The notes below the pieces were generated by a model that saw nothing but the letters and a program-made list of their open reading frames with translations, was not told the DNA's origin and ran no database searches. A stretch of DNA of 64,000 bases. Source: UBA2705 sp963977105 (GTDB lineage: Bacteria > Pseudomonadota > Alphaproteobacteria > Micavibrionales > Micavibrionaceae). The stretch covers positions 1,484,107-1,548,106 of the forward strand of contig CAXBNI010000001.1 of NCBI GenBank assembly GCA_963977105.1. Reading direction: 5' to 3'. Shown here in pieces: positions 42,135 through 51,673 of the stretch. Position numbers and translations under genes: made by a program. Position 1 is the first letter of the stretch, and every line of letters starts with the position of its first letter.

Positions 42135-42836
42135 TTAGCCCAGCGTAAACAGCCGCGCTTGCAACCAGATAAGTGACGGATACGCGGCAAGCCAAACCCA
42201 GAAGAACCTGTTCAGCCCAAATAAGCAGGCATTAGCAAAGTGAAATAGACAGGCAATACACAGTGCAAAAACAAGCACCCCTTGCGACAAAATGGAGAAA
42301 GGGAACGCCAGTTCAAAAACAATCACCGCCCATGACATGACCCGGAGCATTTGGGGGTGGTTCGCAAAGCCGCGAAGCCCTTCGCTAACTGGATATGCGC
42401 TAAATGCGAACACATCGTTTAAGGCGCGACCACTGCGCCATTCCGAGTTCATGACTTTGACTTTTCCTGCCATGAAATATGATAAAATCAACTGCAGCGC
42501 CAGATAGCCAAGAACATATTCCTGCCCCCGCACAGACGGCATAAAATGCACCAAAGTAAGACATGATATAATCAGAATGTTCATCCGGTCGCTGCCGCCA
42601 TTATAGGGGCCATTAAAACGCTGCAAGCTGACTATGCTTAAGCCAAGCAAAGCAAGGCAGACCCACGGCGTATAAAGCCCCAGTAACAAAACGCCGCTCA
42701 AAATAAAACGGAGCATAAACATTGTCCGCTCGCCCTTTGGCGCCGTGAAATGTTCGGCGCTTTGCTGCATGAAGGCAAAAGCCAGTAATATTTCGGTGAG
42801 GCGCAATGCGCCATCAAGTGATGTGATATCAATCAT
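42135..42836 (-). CDS. HTTM-domain membrane protein
   Basis: The 233-aa protein has about six hydrophobic segments and the motifs of the HTTM group related to vitamin K-dependent gamma-carboxylase membrane domains: FNGPYNGGSDRMNILI, AGKVKVMNSEWRSGRALNDVF, LRVMSWAVIVFELAFPFSIL and HFANACLFGLNRFFWVWLAAYPSLIW. Bacterial members are uncharacterised enzymes or transporters. It is the last gene of a three-gene overlapping unit; its start overlaps the previous stop by eight bases. The DCC-type thiol protein at the head of the unit is a frequent partner of HTTM proteins. Confidence 0.8.
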   Translation of the reverse strand: MIDITSLDGALRLTEILLAFAFMQQSAEHFTAPKGERTMFMLRFILSGVLLLGLYTPWVCLALLGLSIVSLQRFNGPYNGGSDRMNILIISCLTLVHFMPSVRGQEYVLGYLALQLILSYFMAGKVKVMNSEWRSGRALNDVFAFSAYPVSEGLRGFANHPQMLRVMSWAVIVFELAFPFSILSQGVLVFALCIACLFHFANACLFGLNRFFWVWLAAYPSLIWLQARLFTLG

Positions 42837-43281
42837 CGCCGCCGCCGCTTACATCAATCCTTGTGGGCGCAGATTCAAATAATATATGTGTTTCTAGCCC
42901 TGTAACTTCACGGCTTATAAAAGCGAGGCGGAAACGCAGGTATTTTGACTCCGCATTTTTGGGTAGTGCCGCCTGAATACGGGCGCTAATTTCTTGGGCG
43001 CTATGGCTGTCACTAGGGTCTTGTATCAAACGCTCAGCGCAGCTTGTGAGGTATAGATGTCCATTCCATTGCGGGTTATAAACCATCCGTTTAAGCATCT
43101 GGCGACACGATATAGATTGAGGGCGCGGGCGAAATTCTTGCCATGCTGCGAGCGCGTCGCTGTTATTTGCGCTCAGCGCATATTCAACGCGCGGCGCAGG
43201 CCCAATGCTTTCAAAAAAACGCCATGACGGCATCAGCGCGGGCAGTAATAATTTAACGCTGTTCGTGATGCGCTGTTCCAT
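42829..43281 (-). CDS. Conserved protein of unknown function linked to HTTM and DCC proteins
   Basis: The 150-aa product contains LMPSWRFFESIGPAPRVEYAL near the N-terminus, a pattern of P-S-W-R-F-F-x-x-I-x-P-x-P-R-x-x-Y that recurs in small proteins encoded beside HTTM genes. There is no strong membrane segment. Its ATG overlaps the stop of the DCC gene (TAATG) and its stop overlaps the start of the HTTM gene, which implies tight coupling and probably a shared complex. The biochemical role is unknown. Confidence 0.7.
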   Translation of the reverse strand: MEQRITNSVKLLLPALMPSWRFFESIGPAPRVEYALSANNSDALAAWQEFRPRPQSISCRQMLKRMVYNPQWNGHLYLTSCAERLIQDPSDSHSAQEISARIQAALPKNAESKYLRFRLAFISREVTGLETHILFESAPTRIDVSGGGDD

Positions 43282-43688
43282 TATTTTTTCTGCACATTAT
43301 TAACAAACGGAATACCCATCAGCTTAAGCGCAAGGTTGCGGCAACTGCGCAAGACGGGATATATAAAAGCTGCGACTTTATCTGATTTAAACAGCCAGTA
43401 ACTGAGGCGGTTAAACAGGTCTGATTTGGCGCTGAGCAGCGCAAGAATATGAATAGCATCTGCGCCATAATGGATATGATCACCGATTTTCACCACCATG
43501 CCTTGGTCAATATCCAAGCCAAGTGCGTTTATTTCGTCCATAAGCGTTGAAGGCTTGCGAGCGTCGATTAATACTATGTTGCCAGCCGCTTCACGGATGC
43601 GCACAAGCTGACAGTAATTGCGGCAAAACGGGCATTGATCATCATAAACGACGTAAACAGTTGCGGTGTTTTCTACGGCGTTCATCAT
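43281..43688 (-). CDS. DCC-family thiol-disulphide oxidoreductase-like protein
   Basis: The 135-aa protein starts with VYVVYDDQCPFCRNYCQLV, the D-x-C-x-x-C signature of the DCC family (thioredoxin-like, formerly DUF393), and continues with VLIDARKPS and a helix-rich C-terminus (DLFNRLSYWLFKSDKVAAFIYP). AGGAAG precedes the ATG. It heads the DCC / 150-aa / HTTM unit. The CxxC pair suggests redox activity or electron transfer to the membrane partner, as inferred for this gene pairing elsewhere. Confidence 0.88.
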   Translation of the reverse strand: MMNAVENTATVYVVYDDQCPFCRNYCQLVRIREAAGNIVLIDARKPSTLMDEINALGLDIDQGMVVKIGDHIHYGADAIHILALLSAKSDLFNRLSYWLFKSDKVAAFIYPVLRSCRNLALKLMGIPFVNNVQKK

Positions 43689-43703
43689 GCTTACTTCCTG
43701 TTC

Positions 43704-43946
43704 TTATCTTTCGTCAGCCATCTTAACGCGGATTTTGTTTCTGCCTTGCTGACTGCCATGAAGGGCGTCAATCGCAATGTCGCCTTCATGATCTAACGCC
43801 ATTTCAACGAAGGCAAAGCCCTTGGACTTGCCTGTTTCTTCGTCTAAAATAAGGTCGCAGCCACGGATGTTGCCATAGACTTTAAACATCTCTGCAATAT
43901 CTTGCTTCGTGAAGTCACGCGGTAAGTTCAAAACCATTAATTTCAT
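43704..43946 (-). CDS. Single-RRM RNA-binding protein
   Basis: The 80-aa protein is one RNA recognition motif. RNP2 is LMVLNLP at residues 3-9 and RNP1 is KGFAFVEM at about 43-50, both with the aromatic contacts expected for RNA binding. Bacterial single-RRM proteins are thought to act in RNA metabolism, often in cold adaptation. It follows the ABC-F gene by 37 bases on the same strand and precedes the DCC unit, so some cotranscription is possible. Confidence 0.93.
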   Translation of the reverse strand: MKLMVLNLPRDFTKQDIAEMFKVYGNIRGCDLILDEETGKSKGFAFVEMALDHEGDIAIDALHGSQQGRNKIRVKMADER

Positions 43947-43983
43947 TGTGTCATTCCTGTTTGTTTAATGCCGTATATAACGC

Positions 43984-45855
43984 TTAGCCGACTTGTGCTT
44001 CTAACCATGTTGCTTCGGCAGTTTCTAATTCTGCCGTTATTGCTGCGTGGTCGTCTTGGGCTTTTGTCGTTACAGTGTGCGGTTTCGTATAAAACCCATC
44101 AGAGGCCATAAGGGTTTCCAGCTCTGATTTTTGTCCTTCTAATTTAGCGATTTTACTCTCTAATTTTTTAAGGTTTTGTGGGTTCAGGCTCGATTTTTGT
44201 TTCTCTGTCTCTTTTTTGTCGGCCTTGTTTTTCGCAGCGCCCTTATCTTTTTTCTTTTTGCCTTCTTTACGCTCTTCACGGCGCGCTTTCATCGTAAAGT
44301 CGCGGTAATCATCTAAATTACCTTCAAAATGCTGACATTCGCCATCGCGCACAATCCAAAGACGGTCCGCAACGCGCTCCACCATATTCGGGTCATGGCT
44401 CACGATAACGATTGCACCTTCATAGTTGTTCAGCGCCTGCACTAATGCTTCACGCGCATCAATATCCAAGTGGTTGGTTGGCTCATCGAGTAGCAATAAA
44501 TGCGGTGCATCAAAACTCATAAACGCGAAAAGAAGTCGCGCTTTTTCGCCGCCACTCAGCGATTGAATGGTGTTATTCGAAAGTTCACGCGAAAAGCCAA
44601 ATGCACCGAGTTTGGCACGCACTTTCGGTTCATTAACATCAGGATAGGTTTTCTGCATCAAAGTGAACATTTCTTGATATGGGGTCGAATTCATATCAAG
44701 TTCTTCGGTCTGGTGCTGCGAGAAATAACCAATGCGCAGCTTGGTTGAGCGGAACACTTCACCTTTCAGCGGCGCTAATTTTCCTGCGATCAGTTTAATC
44801 AACGTTGATTTACCGTTACCGTTCGCGCCCAAAAGAGCGATACGGTCGTCATTATCAATGCTTTCATAAACGCGGTTTAAAACGGGCTCGCCTTCTTTAT
44901 AACCAATATCTGCATGTTCCATCGAGATCATCGGGGATGCAATTTCTTTGGGGTTGGGAAAAGTGAAATGCACGGCGCGCGCAGCAATTACCGCGTCAAC
45001 AATATCCATGCGCTCAAGTGCTTTAACGCGGCTTTGCGCCTGACTTGCTTTGGATGCTTTGGCTTTAAAACGGTCAACAAATTTTTGCATATGGGCGCGC
45101 TCGGCTTGCTGCTTTTCATGCATTTTTTGTTGCAAGCCCTGTGCTTCTGCGCGTTCACGTTCAAAAGTGTCGTAATTGCCGGTATAAAGCTTTAATTTCT
45201 GCGCATCGACATGAATAACATGGTCGATACATTTGTTCAGCACTTCACGGTCATGCGAGATAATCAGCAATGTGTGCGGGTAATTGGCCAGATAGTTTTC
45301 AAGCCACATGATGGCTTCTAAATCCAAGTGGTTGGTTGGTTCATCAAGCAGCAAAATTTCCGGCTCAACAAAAAGCGCCGCCGCCAAAGCCACACGCATA
45401 CGCCAGCCACCACTAAATGATGAAAACGGCTCGCTGAGCTGCTCTTCGCTAAAGCCAAGGCCTGTAAGCAAGCGTGAAGCTTTTGCAGGCGCGCTATACG
45501 CATCCAAGGCTTCGAGACGCGCATATATATCAGCAATTTTATTTGGGTCTTCTTCGCTTTCGGTGCGGCGCCATAATTCTGCCATTTCTTCATTGGCCTC
45601 AAGGACGAGGTCAAGCAGCGGCGTTTCGACTTCAGGGATATCTTGGCGCACCATGCCCATGCGCTGCTTAATATTCATTTCAACTGTGCCGCCATCCGCA
45701 GTAAGTTCACCTGCAATCAGCTTAAACAATGTCGATTTACCTGCGCCATTAACCCCAACGACGCCGACTTTCCAGCCGTCCATCACTGCGATGTCGCATT
45801 CGTCTAATATGGTGCGTCCACCGATTTTATAGCTTAAGTCTGATATTGTTAGCAT
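43984..45855 (-). CDS. ABC-F family ATPase (Uup/YheS-like)
   Basis: The 623-aa protein has two ABC domains and no membrane domain. Walker A motifs are GVNGAGKST (about residue 34) and GANGNGKST (about 345); signatures are FSGGWRMRVALAAALF and LSGGEKARLLFAFM; both have LLLDEPTNHLD. The inter-domain linker (about 220-290) is charged and helical, and a Lys-rich coiled-coil tail closes the protein. ABC-F proteins act on ribosomes during translation. Start: ATG 45855 has AGGA nine bases upstream; the ATG three codons earlier overlaps that site. Confidence 0.93.
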   Translation of the reverse strand: MLTISDLSYKIGGRTILDECDIAVMDGWKVGVVGVNGAGKSTLFKLIAGELTADGGTVEMNIKQRMGMVRQDIPEVETPLLDLVLEANEEMAELWRRTESEEDPNKIADIYARLEALDAYSAPAKASRLLTGLGFSEEQLSEPFSSFSGGWRMRVALAAALFVEPEILLLDEPTNHLDLEAIMWLENYLANYPHTLLIISHDREVLNKCIDHVIHVDAQKLKLYTGNYDTFERERAEAQGLQQKMHEKQQAERAHMQKFVDRFKAKASKASQAQSRVKALERMDIVDAVIAARAVHFTFPNPKEIASPMISMEHADIGYKEGEPVLNRVYESIDNDDRIALLGANGNGKSTLIKLIAGKLAPLKGEVFRSTKLRIGYFSQHQTEELDMNSTPYQEMFTLMQKTYPDVNEPKVRAKLGAFGFSRELSNNTIQSLSGGEKARLLFAFMSFDAPHLLLLDEPTNHLDIDAREALVQALNNYEGAIVIVSHDPNMVERVADRLWIVRDGECQHFEGNLDDYRDFTMKARREERKEGKKKKDKGAAKNKADKKETEKQKSSLNPQNLKKLESKIAKLEGQKSELETLMASDGFYTKPHTVTTKAQDDHAAITAELETAEATWLEAQVG

Positions 45856-45986
45856 GGCTCTCATTCCTGTTTAATAGGCGCTTATGCCATAAAAAACGGC
45901 GAAGAGAAAGGGGGTAGTGTGTATTGTCGTTCAATAAATTATCCAAGTAGAGCATTATTACTTATAAGGCGTGTCAATACAGGGCG

Positions 45987-47363
45987 TTAGCGTAGTGCCC
46001 CGCCAAGGCTCAAATGGAGATTTACCCGTTGATCTAGCAATTCGCGCTGCGCTCTTACTTTATCAACCTGCGCTGTGATCGTGCTGCGTTTAATTTGCAA
46101 TAAATCCAGTAGATCTGTTTCGCCCGCTTTAAAACGTTCATCGGCAATGGTCTCTGCCGCGCGCGCGTTCACATAGGCATCCTGCAAATTTTGCTGCCGC
46201 GCCCGGTACAGCCTCTCATTGCTGAGCGCGGCCTCAACTTCAGAGAAGCTCTCCAATGCCTTTTGTTGATAATTTGCAATGGCGGCTTTTTGTTCTGCTG
46301 TCTTGATATCAACCTCAGCATCCAGTTTACCTGCATTAAAAATCGGAAATAACAGATTACTCACTGCACTCCACAAAATGTTTGATGGGTCGCTCAGCGT
46401 ATTCAAATGCTCTGAACTACCGCCCAGTGACGCGGTGAGCGAGATTGCAGGTAGCTTCGCGGCTTTGGCTTCTTCTCGGCGGTCAAAGGCAGCAGCAACG
46501 CGGCGTTCTGCAGCACGGATATCAGGGCGGCGCTCAAGCATCTCTGATGGCAGACCCGCCGCTAGCGCATCAGGCATAGCGGGGTAAATCTGGCTTGCGT
46601 GCAATGATGCTGCGGGATAGCGACCCAATAAAACTTCAAGGCTACGTAGCGCGCTTAACTGGGCGCTTTTTGCGTTCTGTATAGATTCCTTCGCGCGCGA
46701 TAAATCTGCCCTGACAAGATGAATATCCTGCATTGAAACAAGACCTTCCTGATAAAAAGCATCGGTCACATCAAGCGTTTCTTTTATATTGTCTTCAAAG
46801 ACCAGCGCCAGCGCAGTTTGCTGACCTGTTTCTATCGCCAAGAAGTAAGCTTTGGCGGTTTGCGCCGCTAAAGACTGCTTGGCGGCGGCATAATCGTATT
46901 CTGCGGCATAATAATCATAGATAGCGGCATCTTTTCCCGCGCGAATACGCCCCCAAACATCAAGTTCCCAGCTGACATCAAGCGATACGCCATATTGCGC
47001 GTTTGCCGCATCTGCATTCTCAACATTACCGCTGCGCCCACCATGAGCATTTAAGTTCATTACGGGCCATAAATCTGCGCCGGACTTCTTGGCTTGCGCC
47101 GCCGCCTTATCGAGATCAGCCGCAGCGCGCTGTAAATCATAATTATGGCGCAATGCATCGCTGACTAAGGCATTGAGCATTGGATCATCAAACGTCTTCA
47201 CCCAAGGCGCATTTTCGTATCCTGCGTCGACAGCACCCTCAGATTGCCAGCTTTCAGGCACAGGTGACTTGTCAAGCCACGGCGCCGCCCCACCAAAATT
47301 TGCACAGCCGCTTAACGCTGTGCAGGCAAGTAAAGTTAACATTCTACGTGGTAGGGGCGTCAT
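45987..47363 (-). CDS. Outer-membrane efflux lipoprotein of the first RND system (TolC/NodT type)
   Basis: The 458-aa protein has a lipobox LSGC near residue 20 and the two OEP repeats typical of RND outer-membrane factors, with LLERRPDIRAAERRVAAA in the second half and DLLQIKRSTITAQ near the end. It is the third gene in the order fusion protein - pump - outer-membrane factor, 18 bases after the pump. It should form the trimeric outer-membrane channel for the pump upstream. Confidence 0.92.
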   Translation of the reverse strand: MTPLPRRMLTLLACTALSGCANFGGAAPWLDKSPVPESWQSEGAVDAGYENAPWVKTFDDPMLNALVSDALRHNYDLQRAAADLDKAAAQAKKSGADLWPVMNLNAHGGRSGNVENADAANAQYGVSLDVSWELDVWGRIRAGKDAAIYDYYAAEYDYAAAKQSLAAQTAKAYFLAIETGQQTALALVFEDNIKETLDVTDAFYQEGLVSMQDIHLVRADLSRAKESIQNAKSAQLSALRSLEVLLGRYPAASLHASQIYPAMPDALAAGLPSEMLERRPDIRAAERRVAAAFDRREEAKAAKLPAISLTASLGGSSEHLNTLSDPSNILWSAVSNLLFPIFNAGKLDAEVDIKTAEQKAAIANYQQKALESFSEVEAALSNERLYRARQQNLQDAYVNARAAETIADERFKAGETDLLDLLQIKRSTITAQVDKVRAQRELLDQRVNLHLSLGGALR

Positions 47364-47381
47364 AATATATGGGTCCTATCC

Positions 47382-50300
47382 CTAATCTGCTAATGGCTTT
47401 GGCGCGCGCGAAAATAACTTCTTTACGCTGAACTTCTGTGACAGCGATTCCCCAATCATTAATAAGCATGGTGTTAAAATTAGCGTCAATAACGTCGCGA
47501 AAGCAAGGCCGCCAGCAATCGCGCTCGATAGCTGTATCCACCATTGCGAAGACGGCGCCCCAAAGGCAATTTCTTGGTTGAAAAAGTCAATATTCATCGC
47601 AAGCACCATCGGTATCAAGCCCAGTATAGTGGTGACAGAAGTCAACAATACGGGACGCATACGCTGCGCGGCGGTACGTAAAATAGCCTCCATAGCGGGG
47701 ATGTTCTTACGTTTCATGTCATTAAACGTATCAATCAGGATAATATTATTATTCACAACAATACCCGCCAAAGCGATAACGCCAATGCCGCCCATCACAA
47801 TGCCGAACGGGTTACCCGTGATAAGGAGCCCAATAAGCACGCCTGCGGTTGAGAATATAATCGCGCTTAGTACCAGACCGGCCTGATAAAAACTATTAAA
47901 TTGCATGACCAGTATCGTCGTCATCATGAACACAGCAATCAAAAATGCTTTTGATAGAAAAGCGCCTGCTTCGGCTTGGTCTGCATCTTGGCCTTTAAAG
48001 TGAACACTGACCGCAGGATCAAAGCTGCTTGCCGCGAGGGCCTCTTTCAATAAACTCACTTGGTTATCAGCCAGCAGTCCCTCCGCCACATCGGATTTCA
48101 CGCTCATCACACGGCGAGAATCGACGCGCGTAATATTGCCGGTTTTCTGCGCCGTTTCAAACGCAATGAAATTATTTACGGGTATATGCCCCACAGGGGT
48201 CGGTACGCGCAGCTGCAACAGCTGTTCTAAACTACGTTCATCAGATGGAAAGCGCAGACGGATATCTAGCTCTTCATCCGCGTCATCAGGCTGATATTCT
48301 GCCAGCTTCAAGCCTGTGGTCAGCATTTGCACGGCGCTGCCTAGCGTCGTAACATCCGCGCCGTAACGCGCGGCTTGTTCACGGTCAATTTCAAGGCGCC
48401 ATTCAATGCCCGGCAGCGGACGGCTGTCTTCTGTGTCAACAAAACCGCCAACATCTTCCATCAGCGCGAGCACTTGTTCAACAGCCTGTGCCAGTTTATC
48501 CATATCATCAGCGCGGATTTCAACTTCTATGGGTTTCCCCCCAGAAGGGCCAGATTCAGCCTTACGTACCTGTACCTTAATACCGGCAACATCTTTTATA
48601 CGCGCACGCACATCCTCAATAATATCCGATGCAGGCGCACGCAATTTCCAGTTCACAAATTCAAGCTGAATCACGCCAATTACATCAGCGGGCATGCCTT
48701 GCTGATTATTGACATTGCCGTATGTGCGCGAATACACGGCCTGAAACACATCCATACCCAGTAACTTTTGCTCTACGCGTTTCACAAGCGCGTCTTTTTC
48801 GTAGATTGATAAATCACCGCGCGCTTGCACTTGCACCTGAATATAATCAGGCTCAATATCAGGGAAAAATTCAACCCCTTTACCAAACATGCCAAATGCA
48901 ACAAACGTTAAAATAAGAAAGGCCAGCGCCGCCATCAGTACTTTGAGCGGGTGATGCAATAATTTTTCTAAGAACCTTAAATAACGTCCCGTCGCGCCTT
49001 GCACGTCGTTCAAGTTACCGTTTTCTGCCGCGCGAATAGCTTTTAGACTGCCTTTATCCCCGACTTCCTTGCTGCCAATAAGGCCGCCAAGCACAGGAAT
49101 AAACACAAGCGCCATAAATAGCGATGCGACAAGCGTACACAGCACCGTGATCGGTAGATATTTCATAAACTCACCGACCATACCCGGCCAGAAAAGAAGT
49201 GGGATAAACACGGCAAGCGTCGTTGCGGTCGAGGCGATAATCGGCCATGACATACGTTTTGCAGCGGCCGCGTAGGCGGCTTTACGTTCAAGCCCCTCAG
49301 CGATTTTACGGTCGGCAAGCTCAATCGTCACAATCGCTCCGTCAACTAGCATACCAACCACCAGAATAAGGCTAAATAAGACGACAATGTTAATCGTCAG
49401 CCCCATACCATAAATCACCAGAATCCCTGCGAGGAATGAACCCGGTATCGCCATGCCAACAAGCAGCGCAGGGCGAACGCCCAAAGCCGCGACAATAACA
49501 ATCATGACCAGAACCACTGCAGAGAGCACGTTATTTTGTAAATCGCTCAGCATATCGCGGATTTGCACTGATTTATCCTGCATAAACGTAACTTCGAGCG
49601 TTGGCGGCCAGCGCTTTTTCTCTTCCGCGATAATGCGCTGCACACCTTCAATCGTTTCAATAATATTCGCGCCAAGGCGTTTTGACACTTCGAGTACAAC
49701 CGCGTTTTCACCTGCGATGCGTGCAAAACTTTCTGGGTCTTTAAAGGTACGGCGGATACTCACGACATCCTTGAATGTCACGACCGTATCATTGAAGGTT
49801 TTTAGCGGCAAGTCCATGACATCTTCAATGCCCTCAATCACCCCCGGCACCTTCAAAACCATGCGCCCTGCGCCGGTGTCAATTGCGCCTGCCGCGATTA
49901 AACGGTTATTGTTTTGTAATAAAGCCGTAATGTCTTGAAACGTAATGTCGTAGCTTTCCATCACAGACGGGTCGACGACGACCTCCATCATTTCTTCGCG
50001 GTCACCACCAATTTGCGCTTCTAAAACACCAGGTAGCGCTTCTAATTTATCCTGCAGGTCACGCGCAATTCGCACCATTTCACGTTCTGGCAAAGCGCCA
50101 GATAGCGCCACGCTTAACACAGGGAAAAGCGCAACATTTACTTCCATCACACGTGGTTCATTTGTATCTGGCGGCAGTTCAGATTTCGCAAGATCAACTT
50201 TTTCGCGGATATCAAGTAGCGCTTCGTCTGAATCAAAGCCAGCGCTAAATTCTAAGGTCACCGAAGCATAGCTTTCCCCCGCGACCGAGCGCATTTCTTT

Positions 50301-50531
50301 TAAGCCCTCCAATGATTGCAGTTCTTTTTCCATCGGGCGAACAAGCAAACGTTCCGCGTCTTCGGGAGAGATGCCTTCATGAGACATCGAGACATAAAAT
50401 GTCGGAATGGGGATATCGGGTTCTGATTCTTTGGGAATAGCATCATAGGCAAACGCGCCAGCAACAAGGATCATGACGAAAACCAACATAATCACGCGCG
50501 AACGCCCGAAGGCTGCATCAATGATTGTCAT
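47382..50531 (-). CDS. RND-family inner-membrane transporter (first system)
   Basis: The start at 50531 (MTIIDAAFGRSRV) lies inside the end of the fusion-protein gene with a 14-base overlap. The open frame extends 34 codons upstream, but homologues begin at this position. The 1,049-aa protein has the RND layout of twelve membrane segments and two large periplasmic loops. In membrane segment 4 the relay motif reads GMLVDGAIV, so only one of the two aspartates of HAE1 pumps (LLVDDAIV) is present. This marks a different RND subgroup, close to less-studied alphaproteobacterial pumps. Substrates are unknown. Confidence 0.93.
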   Translation of the reverse strand: MTIIDAAFGRSRVIMLVFVMILVAGAFAYDAIPKESEPDIPIPTFYVSMSHEGISPEDAERLLVRPMEKELQSLEGLKEMRSVAGESYASVTLEFSAGFDSDEALLDIREKVDLAKSELPPDTNEPRVMEVNVALFPVLSVALSGALPEREMVRIARDLQDKLEALPGVLEAQIGGDREEMMEVVVDPSVMESYDITFQDITALLQNNNRLIAAGAIDTGAGRMVLKVPGVIEGIEDVMDLPLKTFNDTVVTFKDVVSIRRTFKDPESFARIAGENAVVLEVSKRLGANIIETIEGVQRIIAEEKKRWPPTLEVTFMQDKSVQIRDMLSDLQNNVLSAVVLVMIVIVAALGVRPALLVGMAIPGSFLAGILVIYGMGLTINIVVLFSLILVVGMLVDGAIVTIELADRKIAEGLERKAAYAAAAKRMSWPIIASTATTLAVFIPLLFWPGMVGEFMKYLPITVLCTLVASLFMALVFIPVLGGLIGSKEVGDKGSLKAIRAAENGNLNDVQGATGRYLRFLEKLLHHPLKVLMAALAFLILTFVAFGMFGKGVEFFPDIEPDYIQVQVQARGDLSIYEKDALVKRVEQKLLGMDVFQAVYSRTYGNVNNQQGMPADVIGVIQLEFVNWKLRAPASDIIEDVRARIKDVAGIKVQVRKAESGPSGGKPIEVEIRADDMDKLAQAVEQVLALMEDVGGFVDTEDSRPLPGIEWRLEIDREQAARYGADVTTLGSAVQMLTTGLKLAEYQPDDADEELDIRLRFPSDERSLEQLLQLRVPTPVGHIPVNNFIAFETAQKTGNITRVDSRRVMSVKSDVAEGLLADNQVSLLKEALAASSFDPAVSVHFKGQDADQAEAGAFLSKAFLIAVFMMTTILVMQFNSFYQAGLVLSAIIFSTAGVLIGLLITGNPFGIVMGGIGVIALAGIVVNNNIILIDTFNDMKRKNIPAMEAILRTAAQRMRPVLLTSVTTILGLIPMVLAMNIDFFNQEIAFGAPSSQWWIQLSSAIAGGLAFATLLTLILTPCLLMIGESLSQKFSVKKLFSRAPKPLAD

Positions 50532-51594
50532 CAGATGCCCCCACAAAAGAGACAGTTTCACCAGCGCGGACGAAACCTTGGCCATTGATAATAATGCGCG
50601 CGCTTTCAGGCAGACCAGAAACATAAATGCCATCTGGCATGGCCTTCACAATTTTCACAGGGTGGAACACAACGGCATCGTCCAGATCAACCGTTTTAAT
50701 GCCCGTCACACCTTTTTCATCCAAGCTTAACAAGGACGGGGACACAAAATGCGCCATAATGCTCTGTTTAGGGATGCGCGCCGTGGCGCTTGTGCCTGAA
50801 GGTAAGCTATCAGGATTTGCAATTTCAATTTCTACACGGAAACTACGCGTGACGTGTTCGGCGCGCGGAGCGACAAAACGAATGACACCTTCTTTAGCCT
50901 GCCCTGTGGCGAGTTCAACATTTGCTTTTCCACCTGTTTTAATCTCACTTATTTCGTGTTGCGGCACATACACAGTGATAACCAGCGGGTCATTATCGAC
51001 AATGGTGAAGGCTTCGTCGCCAATTCTGACGTAATTACCTTGTTCGATATTCTGATGGTCGATAATACCGTCAAAAGGCGCAGTAAGGTTTGTGTTCTCG
51101 ACCTCTAAAGCGATTTGTTTTTCATCCGCTTGCGCGGTTTTCAGCGCCGTCAATGTTTCGTCTATTCTGGTTTCTGCGGTGTAGCCTTTTTTACCAAGGC
51201 TTTTTGCCGAATCATATTTACGCTGCGCCTCTGCCGTTTTGGCTTTGGCTTTATCGAGCTTAATTTGACGGTCTTCTATATCTAGCTTTGCGAGGACATC
51301 ACCAGCCTTCACAATATGGCCTTCTTTGATCAGGATTTCTTGTACCTGCGCGGCGGCTTTCGCACGCATGATGACCGCGCGGTCCGGCATAACATGGCCC
51401 TGCGCGATAACGTAACTAATAACGGGTACAGCCTTTTGCTCTCTGGTTTCGACTCTCATCTTTTGTGCGGGCTCATGCTGATCTGCCGAAAGTGCTGCTT
51501 GACTATTATCGGCAGCTCCAAACAACATGCCTACGCCCATCCAGAGGACAATAATTCCCGCGAATCCTGTCGCTATAGCATGTGATTTCTTCAT
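50518..51594 (-). CDS. Periplasmic fusion protein of the first RND system
   Basis: The 358-aa HlyD-like adaptor has an N-terminal membrane anchor (AIATGFAGIIVLWMGVGMLFG), a lipoyl half-motif (VQEILIKEGHIVKAGDVLAKLD), a helical hairpin (about residues 110-175), the second half-motif (LTAPFDGIIDHQNIEQGNYV) and a beta-barrel domain. It is first in the operon and bridges the pump and the outer-membrane factor. Its end overlaps the pump start. Confidence 0.92.
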   Translation of the reverse strand: MKKSHAIATGFAGIIVLWMGVGMLFGAADNSQAALSADQHEPAQKMRVETREQKAVPVISYVIAQGHVMPDRAVIMRAKAAAQVQEILIKEGHIVKAGDVLAKLDIEDRQIKLDKAKAKTAEAQRKYDSAKSLGKKGYTAETRIDETLTALKTAQADEKQIALEVENTNLTAPFDGIIDHQNIEQGNYVRIGDEAFTIVDNDPLVITVYVPQHEISEIKTGGKANVELATGQAKEGVIRFVAPRAEHVTRSFRVEIEIANPDSLPSGTSATARIPKQSIMAHFVSPSLLSLDEKGVTGIKTVDLDDAVVFHPVKIVKAMPDGIYVSGLPESARIIINGQGFVRAGETVSFVGASDDNH

Positions 51595-51673
51595 ATTACT
51601 TGTCTTTTCGCTCTAAATGTTAAGCAATTCTATCACATGCGGCTTGCTCTGTAGACCTAAATTCAGAGATAGA

